A DNA stretch of 24,980 nt from Gemmatimonadaceae bacterium (GTDB taxonomy: Bacteria; Gemmatimonadota; Gemmatimonadetes; Gemmatimonadales; Gemmatimonadaceae): contig JANXUN010000442.1 in the NCBI GenBank assembly GCA_025356185.1, positions 1 to 24,980 of the forward strand, in the 5' to 3' direction. A program made the position numbers and the translations under genes. Shown in pieces: positions 15,194 through 22,319 of this stretch. Each line of letters begins with the position of its first letter. Positions within the stretch are counted from its first letter, which is position 1. The notes beneath the pieces were generated by a model. That model was given only the letters and a program-made list of their open reading frames with translations. It was not told the origin of the DNA and did not search any database.

Positions 15194-15739
15194 TTATGCA
15201 GTCCGGTTGACCAGTACGCCACGCGCCGAGGTCGCAGCCATCGGCGATGCGCCTTCCAGTGCGTACGTTGACGCAGTGGCCGGCGCACCGACCAGCGTGC
15301 GCACATACTGATCGTTGCTGCTCAGCGCTTCGCGCAGCAGCTTGCGATTCATGCCGACTTCACGCGCCAACACATCGGCAGCTTGCTGCAAGCGCGTGCG
15401 CGCTTCGCGCAGACGTCCATCTATTTGATCACCAAGACGCTGTTCGAGCTCGCGCAAGGTGCAATCTTCATGGCCGCCCAGCAGGACGTTCAGTTGCCGA
15501 CGACGCTGGCGAGCCTGTCCCAACGTCGCCAAGATCCGATGCGTCGCAAACGTGCTGTCGTCGACACCCTGAATATCATCGCTGCCAACGGCGGCGCGCT
15601 GCCGACGCATTTGTGCGATGAGTTCATCGAGCAACCGACGTTCACTCATCAGCGCATCATGCAACGCTTCGAGGAGTACCGCGGCCGGTGGGCCGTAGTG
15701 CGGTGTCGTGTCGGTCGTGGAAAGCAAAGTCTGCGACAT
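15194..15739 (-). CDS. flgN: Flagellar export chaperone FlgN-like protein
   Basis: A 181-residue, mostly helical protein that matches FlgN in position and style: an N-terminal helix pair (about 18-85, LLEALHDALMSERRLLDELIAQMRRQR split over two helices), a central charged helix (about 90-130) and the C-terminal helix MNRKLLREALSSNDQYVRTLVG, which is typical of FlgN. In other bacteria FlgN escorts FlgK and FlgL to the export gate. The start codon overlaps the flgJ stop by one base (TGATG) and flgK follows after two bases. Primary sequence conservation in this family is low, so the call leans on location and the C-terminal helix. Confidence 0.82.
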   Translation of the reverse strand: MSQTLLSTTDTTPHYGPPAAVLLEALHDALMSERRLLDELIAQMRRQRAAVGSDDIQGVDDSTFATHRILATLGQARQRRRQLNVLLGGHEDCTLRELEQRLGDQIDGRLREARTRLQQAADVLAREVGMNRKLLREALSSNDQYVRTLVGAPATASTYALEGASPMAATSARGVLVNRTA

Positions 15740-16113
15740 CAGAAGGCGGAAGTGTCAGTGTTCGGCGTGTGCGCGAGCGCATCTATAGGAAGACCGACTC
15801 CTGCAGGTGCGGACGCGGCGGCAGCATCAGATGGCAAACCACGGTGCAACTGGCGATACAACGCTTTCGACAACCCGTTCTCCCAATGCTTGGGAGTCTC
15901 GGCAGCAAGGTGCTGATCCATCAGTCCGGTGAAAATGTCTTCACCAGTCCCGCCTGTGACGATTCCGTCCTGCTGTGGAACGGTGTCGCGCATGGCTTTG
16001 TACAGTTGCTGCACAAACATGCCTTCTAACTGTTGTGCAGCGTCTTTGAGCTTCGTGTCACGCGTCGGCGGTGTCGACGACACAGACCCCGAACTGTTGA
16101 TCTGGCCAATCAT
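15739..16113 (-). CDS. flgJ: Rod-binding protein, FlgJ N-terminal domain type
   Basis: A 124-residue protein corresponding only to the rod-binding domain of FlgJ. Conserved core: KDAAQQLEGMFVQQLYKAMRDTV (about 23-45, here read as LEGMFVQQLYKAMR plus flanks) and TGEDIFTGLMDQHLAAE (56-72). It would act as a cap or scaffold for assembling rod subunits in the periplasm. The muramidase domain of gamma-proteobacterial FlgJ is absent, as in many other phyla, so another peptidoglycan hydrolase must open the cell wall. The tail after about 95 is Ala/Pro-rich and probably disordered. ATG overlaps the flgI stop by four bases (ATGA). Confidence 0.88.
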   Translation of the reverse strand: MIGQINSSGSVSSTPPTRDTKLKDAAQQLEGMFVQQLYKAMRDTVPQQDGIVTGGTGEDIFTGLMDQHLAAETPKHWENGLSKALYRQLHRGLPSDAAAASAPAGVGLPIDALAHTPNTDTSAF

Positions 16114-17186
16114 CGAACGATGACCTGCGCAGTCAACGCACCCACCTCACGGAGCGAGGCAAAGATCGCCGCGATCTCGCTGGGCGGCGTGCGAACGGCG
16201 TGTAAGGCCGCCGCGACGCGTTGCACCGAGATGTTGGCAGGCAACCGCACACTGCCCGGAATCGCACTCGTATCTGCAGCAACATCGGCACCCAGTACGA
16301 GCGTGATGGCACCATGACTCACCGTTGCCGCGCCGATTACCATATCGCCACCGGCAACAACCGTTCCGTCTTTGCCATCGATGACAAGACGCGGCGCGTA
16401 CTCCGGCTTGATGCTCAACTCACGAATCTTCGTGTACGCCGTCGCCTTGACGACGCTGTCAGCCAACGTGACTTGCACGGAACCTTCGTCCTCGACCACG
16501 GCAGTCTTTTCGCCCATTGCGCCGTTAATCGCCGTCGCAATGCGCGTCGCCGTCCCCAAATCAGGTTCACGTAACAGCAAACGCGAGGTCGCGGCGATCG
16601 TAGGTCGCGGCAAGTCCGCCTCAAGCACGCCACCCGTGGGGATGCGCGCCGACGTTTCAATCACCGTCGCATATCGAGTCGTTGACCCGCCTTCGCTGAT
16701 CAACAGCGGACCCTGCGCCGTCGCTAACGGTGGGCCGCTCGGATTGTCGACCAGTGGCGTCATGTACAACACGCCACCCTTCAGTGATCGGGCATCACCC
16801 ATCGACGACACATGCACTTCAAATCGTCCGCTTGAACGTAAGAACGGCGACACCTCTGCCGTCACCAACACAGCGGCGACGTTGCGCATGCGCAGCAACT
16901 CCGCGGGGACTTCGACATTAAAGCGACGCAGAATGTTCACCACGCTTTGCACCGTCTGACCGCCAGACTGTCCGCCGATGGCGCGATCGCCCGTGCCATC
17001 GAGACCGACCACAAGGCCATATCCAACCAAGCGAACCGGTATCGCACCTTCTGGTGACGTGATGTCGCGAATCTTGACATCACCTTGCGCGTGCGCGAGT
17101 GCCGGAATCAACAAGAGACATGCGGTGAGCAACGTCAGACGCACGACGGGCGATGCAACGAGGCGAATGGACAGGCGTACACTCAT
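16110..17186 (-). CDS. flgI: Flagellar P-ring protein FlgI
   Basis: A 358-residue periplasmic protein that forms the P-ring around the rod in the peptidoglycan layer. A clear signal peptide is present: basic MSVRLSIR, a hydrophobic core LTLLTACLLLIPAL and a cleavage site AHA|QG after residue 33. The mature protein starts with DVKIRDITSPEGAIPVRLVG, then YGLVVGLDGTGD, SVVNILRRF and MRNVAAVLVTAEVSPF, all standard FlgI segments. ATG 17186 overlaps the flgH stop as ATGA, which settles the start against a longer in-frame extension into flgH. The stop overlaps flgJ in the same way. Confidence 0.97.
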   Translation of the reverse strand: MSVRLSIRLVASPVVRLTLLTACLLLIPALAHAQGDVKIRDITSPEGAIPVRLVGYGLVVGLDGTGDRAIGGQSGGQTVQSVVNILRRFNVEVPAELLRMRNVAAVLVTAEVSPFLRSSGRFEVHVSSMGDARSLKGGVLYMTPLVDNPSGPPLATAQGPLLISEGGSTTRYATVIETSARIPTGGVLEADLPRPTIAATSRLLLREPDLGTATRIATAINGAMGEKTAVVEDEGSVQVTLADSVVKATAYTKIRELSIKPEYAPRLVIDGKDGTVVAGGDMVIGAATVSHGAITLVLGADVAADTSAIPGSVRLPANISVQRVAAALHAVRTPPSEIAAIFASLREVGALTAQVIVR

Positions 17187-17836
17187 GGCCACAACCCTCC
17201 CAAGATCTTGCTGACGATGCCCTGCGCCGGTTTGCCCAAGGGACCAGGCGAGACGTATCCCAACTGCGCGTCCGCGACGCGATTGGATTCCACGATGTTC
17301 GACATCGATACGTCCTGCGGACGCACCCACCCTGTGAACACAATGTTCTGGCCAGATTTGTCGACATCAATGTTCTTCGCACCCTTGAGTTGCAGTAATC
17401 CGTTTGGCGCTACGGCTACGACGCGTACGCTCATCTCGTTTTGAAAGCGATTCTCTCGACGTGACGATCCTCGCTGTTGCTGATCGGCACTGTTCTTCGA
17501 GTCGAGGCCACCGCCCTTGGACATTGCCGCAAACTTCGCATCGAGCGATAGATCTCGGGTTCTCGCATCCGTGGCGGTGTTTTCCTTTACTGCCGTCGCA
17601 ATCGTGTAGTCATCGATTAACACGGTGATCAGATCACCGACCACAAAGTCGCGTCGATCCGATGTCCACGATTCACGACGCGGTTTCGCGACAGCAGGAG
17701 CGTTTGCCGCTGCCGGTGGTTGCGTCGCCGCGGGCTGCGCAGCGAGCGGCGCGCGCACGAACGGTGCTGTAATAAGTAGCGACGCACCGCTCAGCAGGCG
17801 CGCAGAAAGACGAATGAAGCGAGCAACCCGGGGCAT
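17183..17836 (-). CDS. flgH: Flagellar L-ring protein FlgH (no lipobox cysteine)
   Basis: A 217-residue L-ring protein, the outer-membrane bushing of the rod. Hallmarks are FVVGDLITVLIDD near the N-terminal third, the low-complexity AAMSKGGGLDSKN segment, NEMSVRVVAVAPNGLLQLKG and FTGWVRPQDVS plus the NIVESNRVADAQLGY C-terminal part. I chose ATG 17836 because TGAGG lies about nine bases upstream; a TTG at 17851 overlapping the flgA stop (TTGA) would add five residues. The N-terminus is a signal peptide with a hydrophobic core (SARLLSGASLLITAPFV) and a probable cleavage near PLAAQPAA. There is no cysteine anywhere in the protein, so the lipid anchor of canonical FlgH is missing. Confidence 0.94.
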   Translation of the reverse strand: MPRVARFIRLSARLLSGASLLITAPFVRAPLAAQPAATQPPAAANAPAVAKPRRESWTSDRRDFVVGDLITVLIDDYTIATAVKENTATDARTRDLSLDAKFAAMSKGGGLDSKNSADQQQRGSSRRENRFQNEMSVRVVAVAPNGLLQLKGAKNIDVDKSGQNIVFTGWVRPQDVSMSNIVESNRVADAQLGYVSPGPLGKPAQGIVSKILGGLWP

Positions 17837-17847
17837 GATAGTCAGCC

Positions 17848-18345
17848 TCAACGGAGACGCACAGTGTTAGGCGCGACGGCGATTCCGTCGAGCCGACGAG
17901 TAGCATCGATGCGCACGCCAACCGGCGCGCCCATCGCCGCACTGTTGGTCGCAACGCCCGAGAGCTGGATGCGAACAGGTCCATCTTGATAAATCACGGC
18001 AACCGATTGACCGGCGTTCACAACTTGTGGTGCGCTCACAGCAGGAAAGCGCAGCACTTCACCGGCCGTAATCGTACGACGCGCGACCCATCCCGCTTCT
18101 GCGCGGGTGGTATCCGGCGCAACGGTGTTCCACTTCCATACGATCGTGGTGTCAACAACAGCGATGTCGTCGGCCCGCAACGTGTCGCCGCGTTGCAGTG
18201 CGTGACGCGCGACGGTCACGCGCACATTCGCGGTGCCGCGAGCAGGTGGTTGATCGGATACGGACGCTCCCGACACCGCAAGCACCACCGCACCCAACTG
18301 ATTGCGTGAGGCGAACAACGCGAGGGCCACGAGGTTGCGCAGCAT
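17848..18345 (-). CDS. flgA: Flagellar P-ring assembly chaperone FlgA
   Basis: A 165-residue periplasmic protein needed in the family for P-ring assembly from FlgI. A hydrophobic N-terminus (about 1-28, LVALALFAS...GAVVLAVSGASV) can serve as a signal peptide. The SAF-type domain follows: ARHALQRGDTLRADDIAVVD (about 47-66), WVARRTITAGEVLR (about 86-99), then the C-terminal beta-clip with GQSVAVIYQDGPVRIQLSG and GAPVGVRIDATRRLDGIAV. It is shorter than E. coli FlgA (219 residues), mainly at the N-terminal side. Lying between flgG and flgH supports the call. ATG overlaps the flgG stop by one base. Confidence 0.88.
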   Translation of the reverse strand: MLRNLVALALFASRNQLGAVVLAVSGASVSDQPPARGTANVRVTVARHALQRGDTLRADDIAVVDTTIVWKWNTVAPDTTRAEAGWVARRTITAGEVLRFPAVSAPQVVNAGQSVAVIYQDGPVRIQLSGVATNSAAMGAPVGVRIDATRRLDGIAVAPNTVRLR

Positions 18346-19133
18346 CAGCGTGTGATGTTGTTCGCCATTTGACCCATCTCGTCAGCGGTCTTAATCGCCT
18401 TCGAATTGATCTCATACGCGCGCATCGCGGCAATCATCTCGACCATCTCTTGCACGATCTCGACGTTGCTGCCTTCGAGCGCGCCTTGACGCGTTTGCCC
18501 CATTCCCGATTCACCAGGAAAGCCTTGTACCGGCCGCCCCGACGACGCCGTTGGCGCGAACAAATTGTCACCTTGCGCCAACAACCCCGACGGATTCGCA
18601 AAGCGTGCGAGTTCGATCTTGCCGATTTCCGTTGGCTGAATGTCTTGGCCACGACGCACCGACACGATACCAGTCGCGGAGATCGTGAGCTCGGCAGCAT
18701 CGGCGGGCACGCGAATAGGCGGCACGAGCGGTTGACCACCGCTCGTGACGAGTTCGCCCTTATCAGAAATTTGAAAACTGCCGTCGCGCGTGTACGCGGT
18801 GTCACCGTTCGCCATCTGCACTTGGAAGAAGCCTTCACCTTCCACAGCGATGTCGAGATTGCGACCCGTCTGTTCCAGCGGACCTTGTTCGTGCATGCGC
18901 TGCACACCCGCGAGGCGCGTACCACGTCCGACTTGAATGGCCGGCGCCGTTTCCGATGCCGGATCACCCAAAATGGACTGCCCTTGCACGGTCTGATACA
19001 GCAAGTCTTCAAAGTGCGCTCGGCTGCGCTTAAAGCCGGGCGTATTCACGTTGGCGAGATTATTGGAAATGATTTCGGTGCGCGTCTGCTGCGCCATCAT
19101 GCCTGTCGCAGCTGCGCGGAGTGCTGGATCCAT
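18345..19133 (-). CDS. flgG: Flagellar distal rod protein FlgG
   Basis: A 262-residue axial protein that forms the distal rod. The N-terminal rod motif is SNNLANVNTPGFKRSRAHFEDLLY (split around residues 23-46) and it carries YQTVQGQ just after, typical of FlgG rather than FlgF. The middle has LDIAVEGEGFFQVQMANGD and AYTRDGSFQ. The C-terminal helix EGSNVEIVQEMVEMIAAMRA and SKAIKTADEMGQMANNITR is the flagellar basal-body signature. Length matches the usual 260-262 residues. It starts 14 bases after flgF, with no obvious ribosome binding site. Confidence 0.97.
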   Translation of the reverse strand: MDPALRAAATGMMAQQTRTEIISNNLANVNTPGFKRSRAHFEDLLYQTVQGQSILGDPASETAPAIQVGRGTRLAGVQRMHEQGPLEQTGRNLDIAVEGEGFFQVQMANGDTAYTRDGSFQISDKGELVTSGGQPLVPPIRVPADAAELTISATGIVSVRRGQDIQPTEIGKIELARFANPSGLLAQGDNLFAPTASSGRPVQGFPGESGMGQTRQGALEGSNVEIVQEMVEMIAAMRAYEINSKAIKTADEMGQMANNITR

Positions 19134-19147
19134 GTGATAATTACCGG

Positions 19148-19852
19148 TTAGACGGGCTTCGCGATTTCGGTCACGGCCAAGCCGCGCACCGCATCGATCG
19201 TGGACAGCGTTTTCTGTGCGGCGCCATAGCGGTGCAGCACTTCGAGCATTGCAGTCATGGCTGTCATGGGATTGACGTTGGACTCTTCGACGAAGCCCTG
19301 TTTCACACGACGTTCTTCGGTCGGTACTGATTTGCGTGTCTCGACGGGCACGAATTGCGTGCCGCCTTCGTGTTCCAGCTGCGTACCTGCGGGCACGCGC
19401 TCCACGCGCAATCGCTGCACCGGTTTGCCATTCACCAGCACCATCCCCGTGTTGTCGACTTCCGCGACGCCCGGAGGAATGGTGATGGGCCCGTTCTCGC
19501 CAAGCACGAGGTTTCCGTGGTCGTCGATGAGCTTGCGGTCGGGGTCCAATCGAAAACTGCCGTTGCGAACGAGGCGCTCACCGCGAGGCGTTTGGGTGAC
19601 AAAGAACCCCTGACCGTCGATCGCGAGATCCAGCGAGTTGTGTGTTTCGGTGAGGTTGCCTTGGGTCAGGTCCAACGCCGTACCGGTCGTGGACATGGCA
19701 TCACCCATCATCTGCGCGAACACACCCTCGGCCTTAAAGCCGCGCGTCGACGCGTTCGCGAGATTGTTGGACAGCACTTGCTGGCGGCGCTCCATGGATT
19801 GGAGTGCGGCGGCTGCGCTGGAGATTCCACTTGGACGAACAGGATCGGGCAT
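19148..19852 (-). CDS. flgF: Flagellar basal-body rod protein FlgF
   Basis: A 234-residue rod protein of the proximal/distal rod junction. It shows the rod signature VLSNNLANASTRGFKAEG (27-44), the central strand LDLAIDGQGFFVTQTPRGE and VRNGSFRLD, and a C-terminal helix ending GFVEESNVNPMTAMTAMLEV and TLSTIDAVRGLA. It is shorter than its paralogue FlgG and follows the order flgF-flgG seen in many bacteria. It is the first gene of the downstream flg block, 31 bases from the predicted start of a sigma-54-type promoter. Only a weak GTGGA lies close to the ATG. Confidence 0.93.
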   Translation of the reverse strand: MPDPVRPSGISSAAAALQSMERRQQVLSNNLANASTRGFKAEGVFAQMMGDAMSTTGTALDLTQGNLTETHNSLDLAIDGQGFFVTQTPRGERLVRNGSFRLDPDRKLIDDHGNLVLGENGPITIPPGVAEVDNTGMVLVNGKPVQRLRVERVPAGTQLEHEGGTQFVPVETRKSVPTEERRVKQGFVEESNVNPMTAMTAMLEVLHRYGAAQKTLSTIDAVRGLAVTEIAKPV

Positions 19853-19894
19853 GGTCCACTGGATAAAGGGTGCACGAACTCAATCCCCTAAAAC

Positions 19895-19909
19895 GCAACG
19901 GTCGGGCCA
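19895..19909 (-). promoter_or_regulatory. Sigma-54-type (-24/-12) promoter match upstream of flgF
   Basis: On the - strand these bases read TGGCCCGACCGTTGC. This matches the RpoN consensus TGGCACG-N4-TTGC at 10 of 11 defined positions, with GG and GC separated by exactly ten bases. Transcription would start near 19883, 31 bases before flgF ATG 19852. It lies in the only sizeable gap in the flagellar cluster (about 160 bases) and points towards flgF. Upstream (5') is a T6 tract. Sigma-54 control of rod, ring and hook genes is common in several phyla; use of it here is inference. Confidence 0.6.
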
Positions 19910-19924
19910 CAGTGGCCCGACCGT
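19898..19924. repeat. Perfect 13-base inverted repeat (hairpin) between the DUF2802-like gene and flgF
   Basis: The arm ACGGTCGGGCCAC at 19898-19910 is exactly complementary to 19912-19924 with a single base between; as RNA it would form about 12 pairs with a three-base loop. On the - strand it is followed by TGCGTTTTAG, so it could terminate the flhA-to-DUF2802 transcript, although the T-run is short. The + strand side is followed by AGGAAAAAATT and has no T-run. It also overlaps the sigma-54-type promoter, so it could be a protein-binding dyad. Stem verified base by base. Confidence 0.85.
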
Positions 19925-20014
19925 AGGAAAAAATTGCAACCTATTTATTGACAACGTGTTACGGAGAAACAATCCGGACAAAAACGCCAGCTCATTCCGT
20001 TTGGAAGCGGCAAT

Positions 20015-20620
20015 TCATGCCGTCGGTGGATGGAGTTGCCGAGTGACGTTGGATAGGGAGAGGAGCAGCCTGACTGCGTCGATAGGAAGGCCCGTGCGCC
20101 ACGCGATGTCCGTGGTCGACGCACCTGAAGCAGCCAGAGCCTCAACGGCACGAGGAGTCTTTGCGTGCTTACCGTGAATGCGCGGTGAGCTGCGCGGCGT
20201 GAGATGCGACGCGTTCCGGCCGACCATCAACGAGTCGGACACTTCGAGCATCGGTGGGGTGGCGCGCGAGTAGCGCCGAGCGAATAGCGCGACGAGACCG
20301 CCTGAAATCGAAATCAGCGCAAGTACCGGAACCGCGTAACGAGCTAATGGTGCTGGCAGGTTGGCGACGATGGAGCGCGCGCGCATACGCGTTTCGGTGA
20401 GGAGCTGCGCGGTTTTCGCTACGTCGAAGTGGGGCAGCTCGGCGTGCGCGGCACGGGAGACGACGGGGGCAACGATTAAGGCGCCGGCGAACACGCCGCC
20501 AACGGTGACAACGATCGCGAGCGCCGACACAAGTAGTGCACGCACGAGCAGCGATGACGCCGCCGCCGTCCGAACCGGCGAAATGACTGCGGCAAACGGG
20601 GCAGTGACTGCGCGCATCAT
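20015..20620 (-). CDS. Membrane protein with C-terminal helix-turn-helix-like region (DUF2802-like)
   Basis: A 201-residue protein with two likely membrane helices (about 27-53 and 95-115) separated by a periplasm-sized segment of about 40 residues. The C-terminal cytoplasmic part (about 155-192) reads RAVEALAASGASTTDIAWRTGLPIDAVRLLLSL in two helices with a turn. This resembles the DUF2802 tail of small proteins found next to flhF/flhG/fliA in other bacteria, in which the pattern is LAxxGxSxxEIAxxLGxPxGEVxLLL. ATG 20620 overlaps the sigma-factor stop (ATGA), so it is translated with it. The role is unknown; the position suggests involvement in flagellar regulation or polar placement. It is the last gene before the hairpin and promoter region. 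Confidence 0.72.
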   Translation of the reverse strand: MMRAVTAPFAAVISPVRTAAASSLLVRALLVSALAIVVTVGGVFAGALIVAPVVSRAAHAELPHFDVAKTAQLLTETRMRARSIVANLPAPLARYAVPVLALISISGGLVALFARRYSRATPPMLEVSDSLMVGRNASHLTPRSSPRIHGKHAKTPRAVEALAASGASTTDIAWRTGLPIDAVRLLLSLSNVTRQLHPPTA

Positions 20621-21372
20621 GCTACGCGATCCCGCAACGGCTTGAGGTCGACGCGCAATTTGCTGAGCGCCTTCGAACGAATTTGCGAGACGCGAGATTC
20701 GGTGAGCTCCAACACCTTCGCGATCTCGTGCAGCTTCAGCTCTTCGAAATAGTACAGTGACAGGACCACGCGTTCCTGATCTTTCAGTCGGAGAATTGCG
20801 TCCTTGAGATGCGAGACTTCTTGTTCGTGCGTGAGTCCCTCTTCGACTTCGATGTCTTCGCTGCTGGGGAGCAATTCCGACGGAGCCGGCAACGCGTTTT
20901 CACGTTCGCTGGGCGCACGATCGAGCGGAATGTGATGTGCCCCTTCGACGTCCGCCTGCCACCGCCACAGCGTGTCCATGTCCACGTTCAACTGTGCAGC
21001 GAGTTCGCGGTCGTCGGGCGCGCGTCCATGTTCGCGCATCCACGCTTCGCGTGCCGCGCTCATGTCGCGCGTCTTGCGTCGAATCGACCGCGGCACATGA
21101 TCTTGCTTGCGCAGCTCGTCGAGAATGGCGCCACGAATGCGCGGCGCTGCGAACGTGCTGAACGCCAAACCACGCGACGCATCGAAGCCTTCGAGCGCGG
21201 CCATCAACCCAATCGTTCCCGCGCTCACCAGCTCGTCAAAATCGGCGCGCACAGACAGCGTGCGAGACACTTGGCGTGCGACGTGATGTACCAAGCCAAG
21301 ATGATCGAGCAGCAACCGATCGCGAGCAGAGTCACTGCCAGCGTGATATGACTGCCACAGCTTCGAATTCAT
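20617..21372 (-). CDS. fliA: RNA polymerase sigma factor for flagellar operons (FliA/WhiG type, sigma-28)
   Basis: A 251-residue sigma-70-family protein that should direct late flagellar genes. LWQSYHAGSDSARDRLLLDHLGLVHHVA opens sigma region 1.2/2 in parts; FDELVSAGTIGLMAALEGFD and FSTFAAPRIRGAILDELRKQD (regions 2.3-2.4, about 45-91) are the FliA/WhiG hallmark. Region 3 spans about 95-140 and region 4 about 195-240, with the -35-binding helix-turn-helix at LHEIAKVLELTESRVSQIR (214-232). I chose ATG 21372 because AAGGA lies nine bases upstream; ATG 21393 and GTG 21405 are in-frame alternatives without such a site. No flgM anti-sigma factor was found in the window. Confidence 0.93.
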   Translation of the reverse strand: MNSKLWQSYHAGSDSARDRLLLDHLGLVHHVARQVSRTLSVRADFDELVSAGTIGLMAALEGFDASRGLAFSTFAAPRIRGAILDELRKQDHVPRSIRRKTRDMSAAREAWMREHGRAPDDRELAAQLNVDMDTLWRWQADVEGAHHIPLDRAPSERENALPAPSELLPSSEDIEVEEGLTHEQEVSHLKDAILRLKDQERVVLSLYYFEELKLHEIAKVLELTESRVSQIRSKALSKLRVDLKPLRDRVA

Positions 21373-21407
21373 GGCCACCGATCCTTGAGGCATAGCGAAA
21401 GTCACAA

Positions 21408-22319
21408 TCAGATACCGGGTCGAGTAGAAGACGTCCCCGTCAGCGAACGCATCACGACATCGTGGGCGGCGATTGCTGCGGGTGAACCGGCGACGGCATC
21501 GGGAAACAGCATCCCGGCGCGAAGCGCGGCATCAAGTGTCGGGTCAGTGGGAATCGCACCGGCGTACTGCAAGGCGGTTCCGAGAAACTGTTGAGCACCG
21601 GCGTTGATGACGTCGAAGCAACGCATGGCGTCGCTCCCATCATGCCGATTGACGAGCACCTGCAGGGGAAGGGCACGCTGTCGCGTGTGTACGGCTTTGC
21701 AGAGCGCAAAGGTCGACGCGAGTCCGATCGGATCTGCGCCCGCCGTCACCGCCACGAGCTGTTCACTGCGTTGCTGTTGCATCGATGCAAGCACCGCGTC
21801 AAAGCGGGCGCCGCAATCAACGACCACCAAGTCCATCTCCTGGGCGAGCGCATGCACGCGCACCATGCACGCGCGTCGCTCGGCCGCGGTGAGTGGGGTG
21901 GTGACGGCGCCGTTCAAGCGCGCCGCGCCACCCGCGACCAGCGTGAGAGTCGTGCTGACCGGTGTGACGACGTCGCGTGGCGCGACACGCGCACCGCGCA
22001 AGTCTTGCCACGACGCTCGCGGAGCAACGCCAAGCAACAGTGATAGCGGACCGACGTGTTCATCAGCGTCGACGAGCAACACGCGCGCCCCTTCGCCGGC
22101 GGCGGCGACCGCGAGCAGCGCGGACACCAGCGAGGTACCACTGCCGCCACGCCCCGACGCACACAACAGCGTGGGAACGCCACCGTTGCCGCCGTGCAGC
22201 GCGCGGTCGTTGCTCAGCGCGTCGATGCGACGCAATGACGTGGCACGTCCGCGCGCGAGTAACAGCGCGTCGGCTTGCGATGACGCGTTCGCGGAAGCTG
22301 TTAAGAGCGAGGGGCTCAC
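21408..22319 (-). CDS. flhG: FlhG/MinD-like ATPase homologue with degenerate P-loop
   Basis: A 303-residue MinD/ParA-superfamily protein in the place of FlhG (FleN/YlxH), which limits flagellar number. An N-terminal SQADALL (14-20) resembles the DQAxxLR motif that activates FlhF. The P-loop region reads CASGRGGSGTS (53-63): the signature lysine of the deviant Walker A is R57 and the P-loop lysine is T62, so both expected lysines are lost. VLLVDADEHVGPLSLLLG (80-97) is the Walker A'-type segment, and LVVVDCGARFD is the Walker B segment. GTG 22319 overlaps the flhF stop (GTGA); a TTG at 22331 would add four residues. ATP hydrolysis is doubtful. Confidence 0.85.
   Translation of the reverse strand: MSPSLLTASANASSQADALLLARGRATSLRRIDALSNDRALHGGNGGVPTLLCASGRGGSGTSLVSALLAVAAAGEGARVLLVDADEHVGPLSLLLGVAPRASWQDLRGARVAPRDVVTPVSTTLTLVAGGAARLNGAVTTPLTAAERRACMVRVHALAQEMDLVVVDCGARFDAVLASMQQQRSEQLVAVTAGADPIGLASTFALCKAVHTRQRALPLQVLVNRHDGSDAMRCFDVINAGAQQFLGTALQYAGAIPTDPTLDAALRAGMLFPDAVAGSPAAIAAHDVVMRSLTGTSSTRPGI

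Noticed and set aside
17187..17330. Longer N-terminus for FlgI
   Set aside because: It would read through flgH in another frame and bury the clear signal peptide that begins at ATG 17186.
18198..19151. 317-codon + strand ORF opposite flgG and flgA
   Set aside because: Antisense shadow of two clear flagellar genes; strongly Arg/His-biased with no recognisable motif.
19948..19953. TTGACA on the + strand, a perfect -35 hexamer
   Set aside because: No -10-like sequence lies 16-18 bases downstream and no + strand gene follows; it faces away from flgF.
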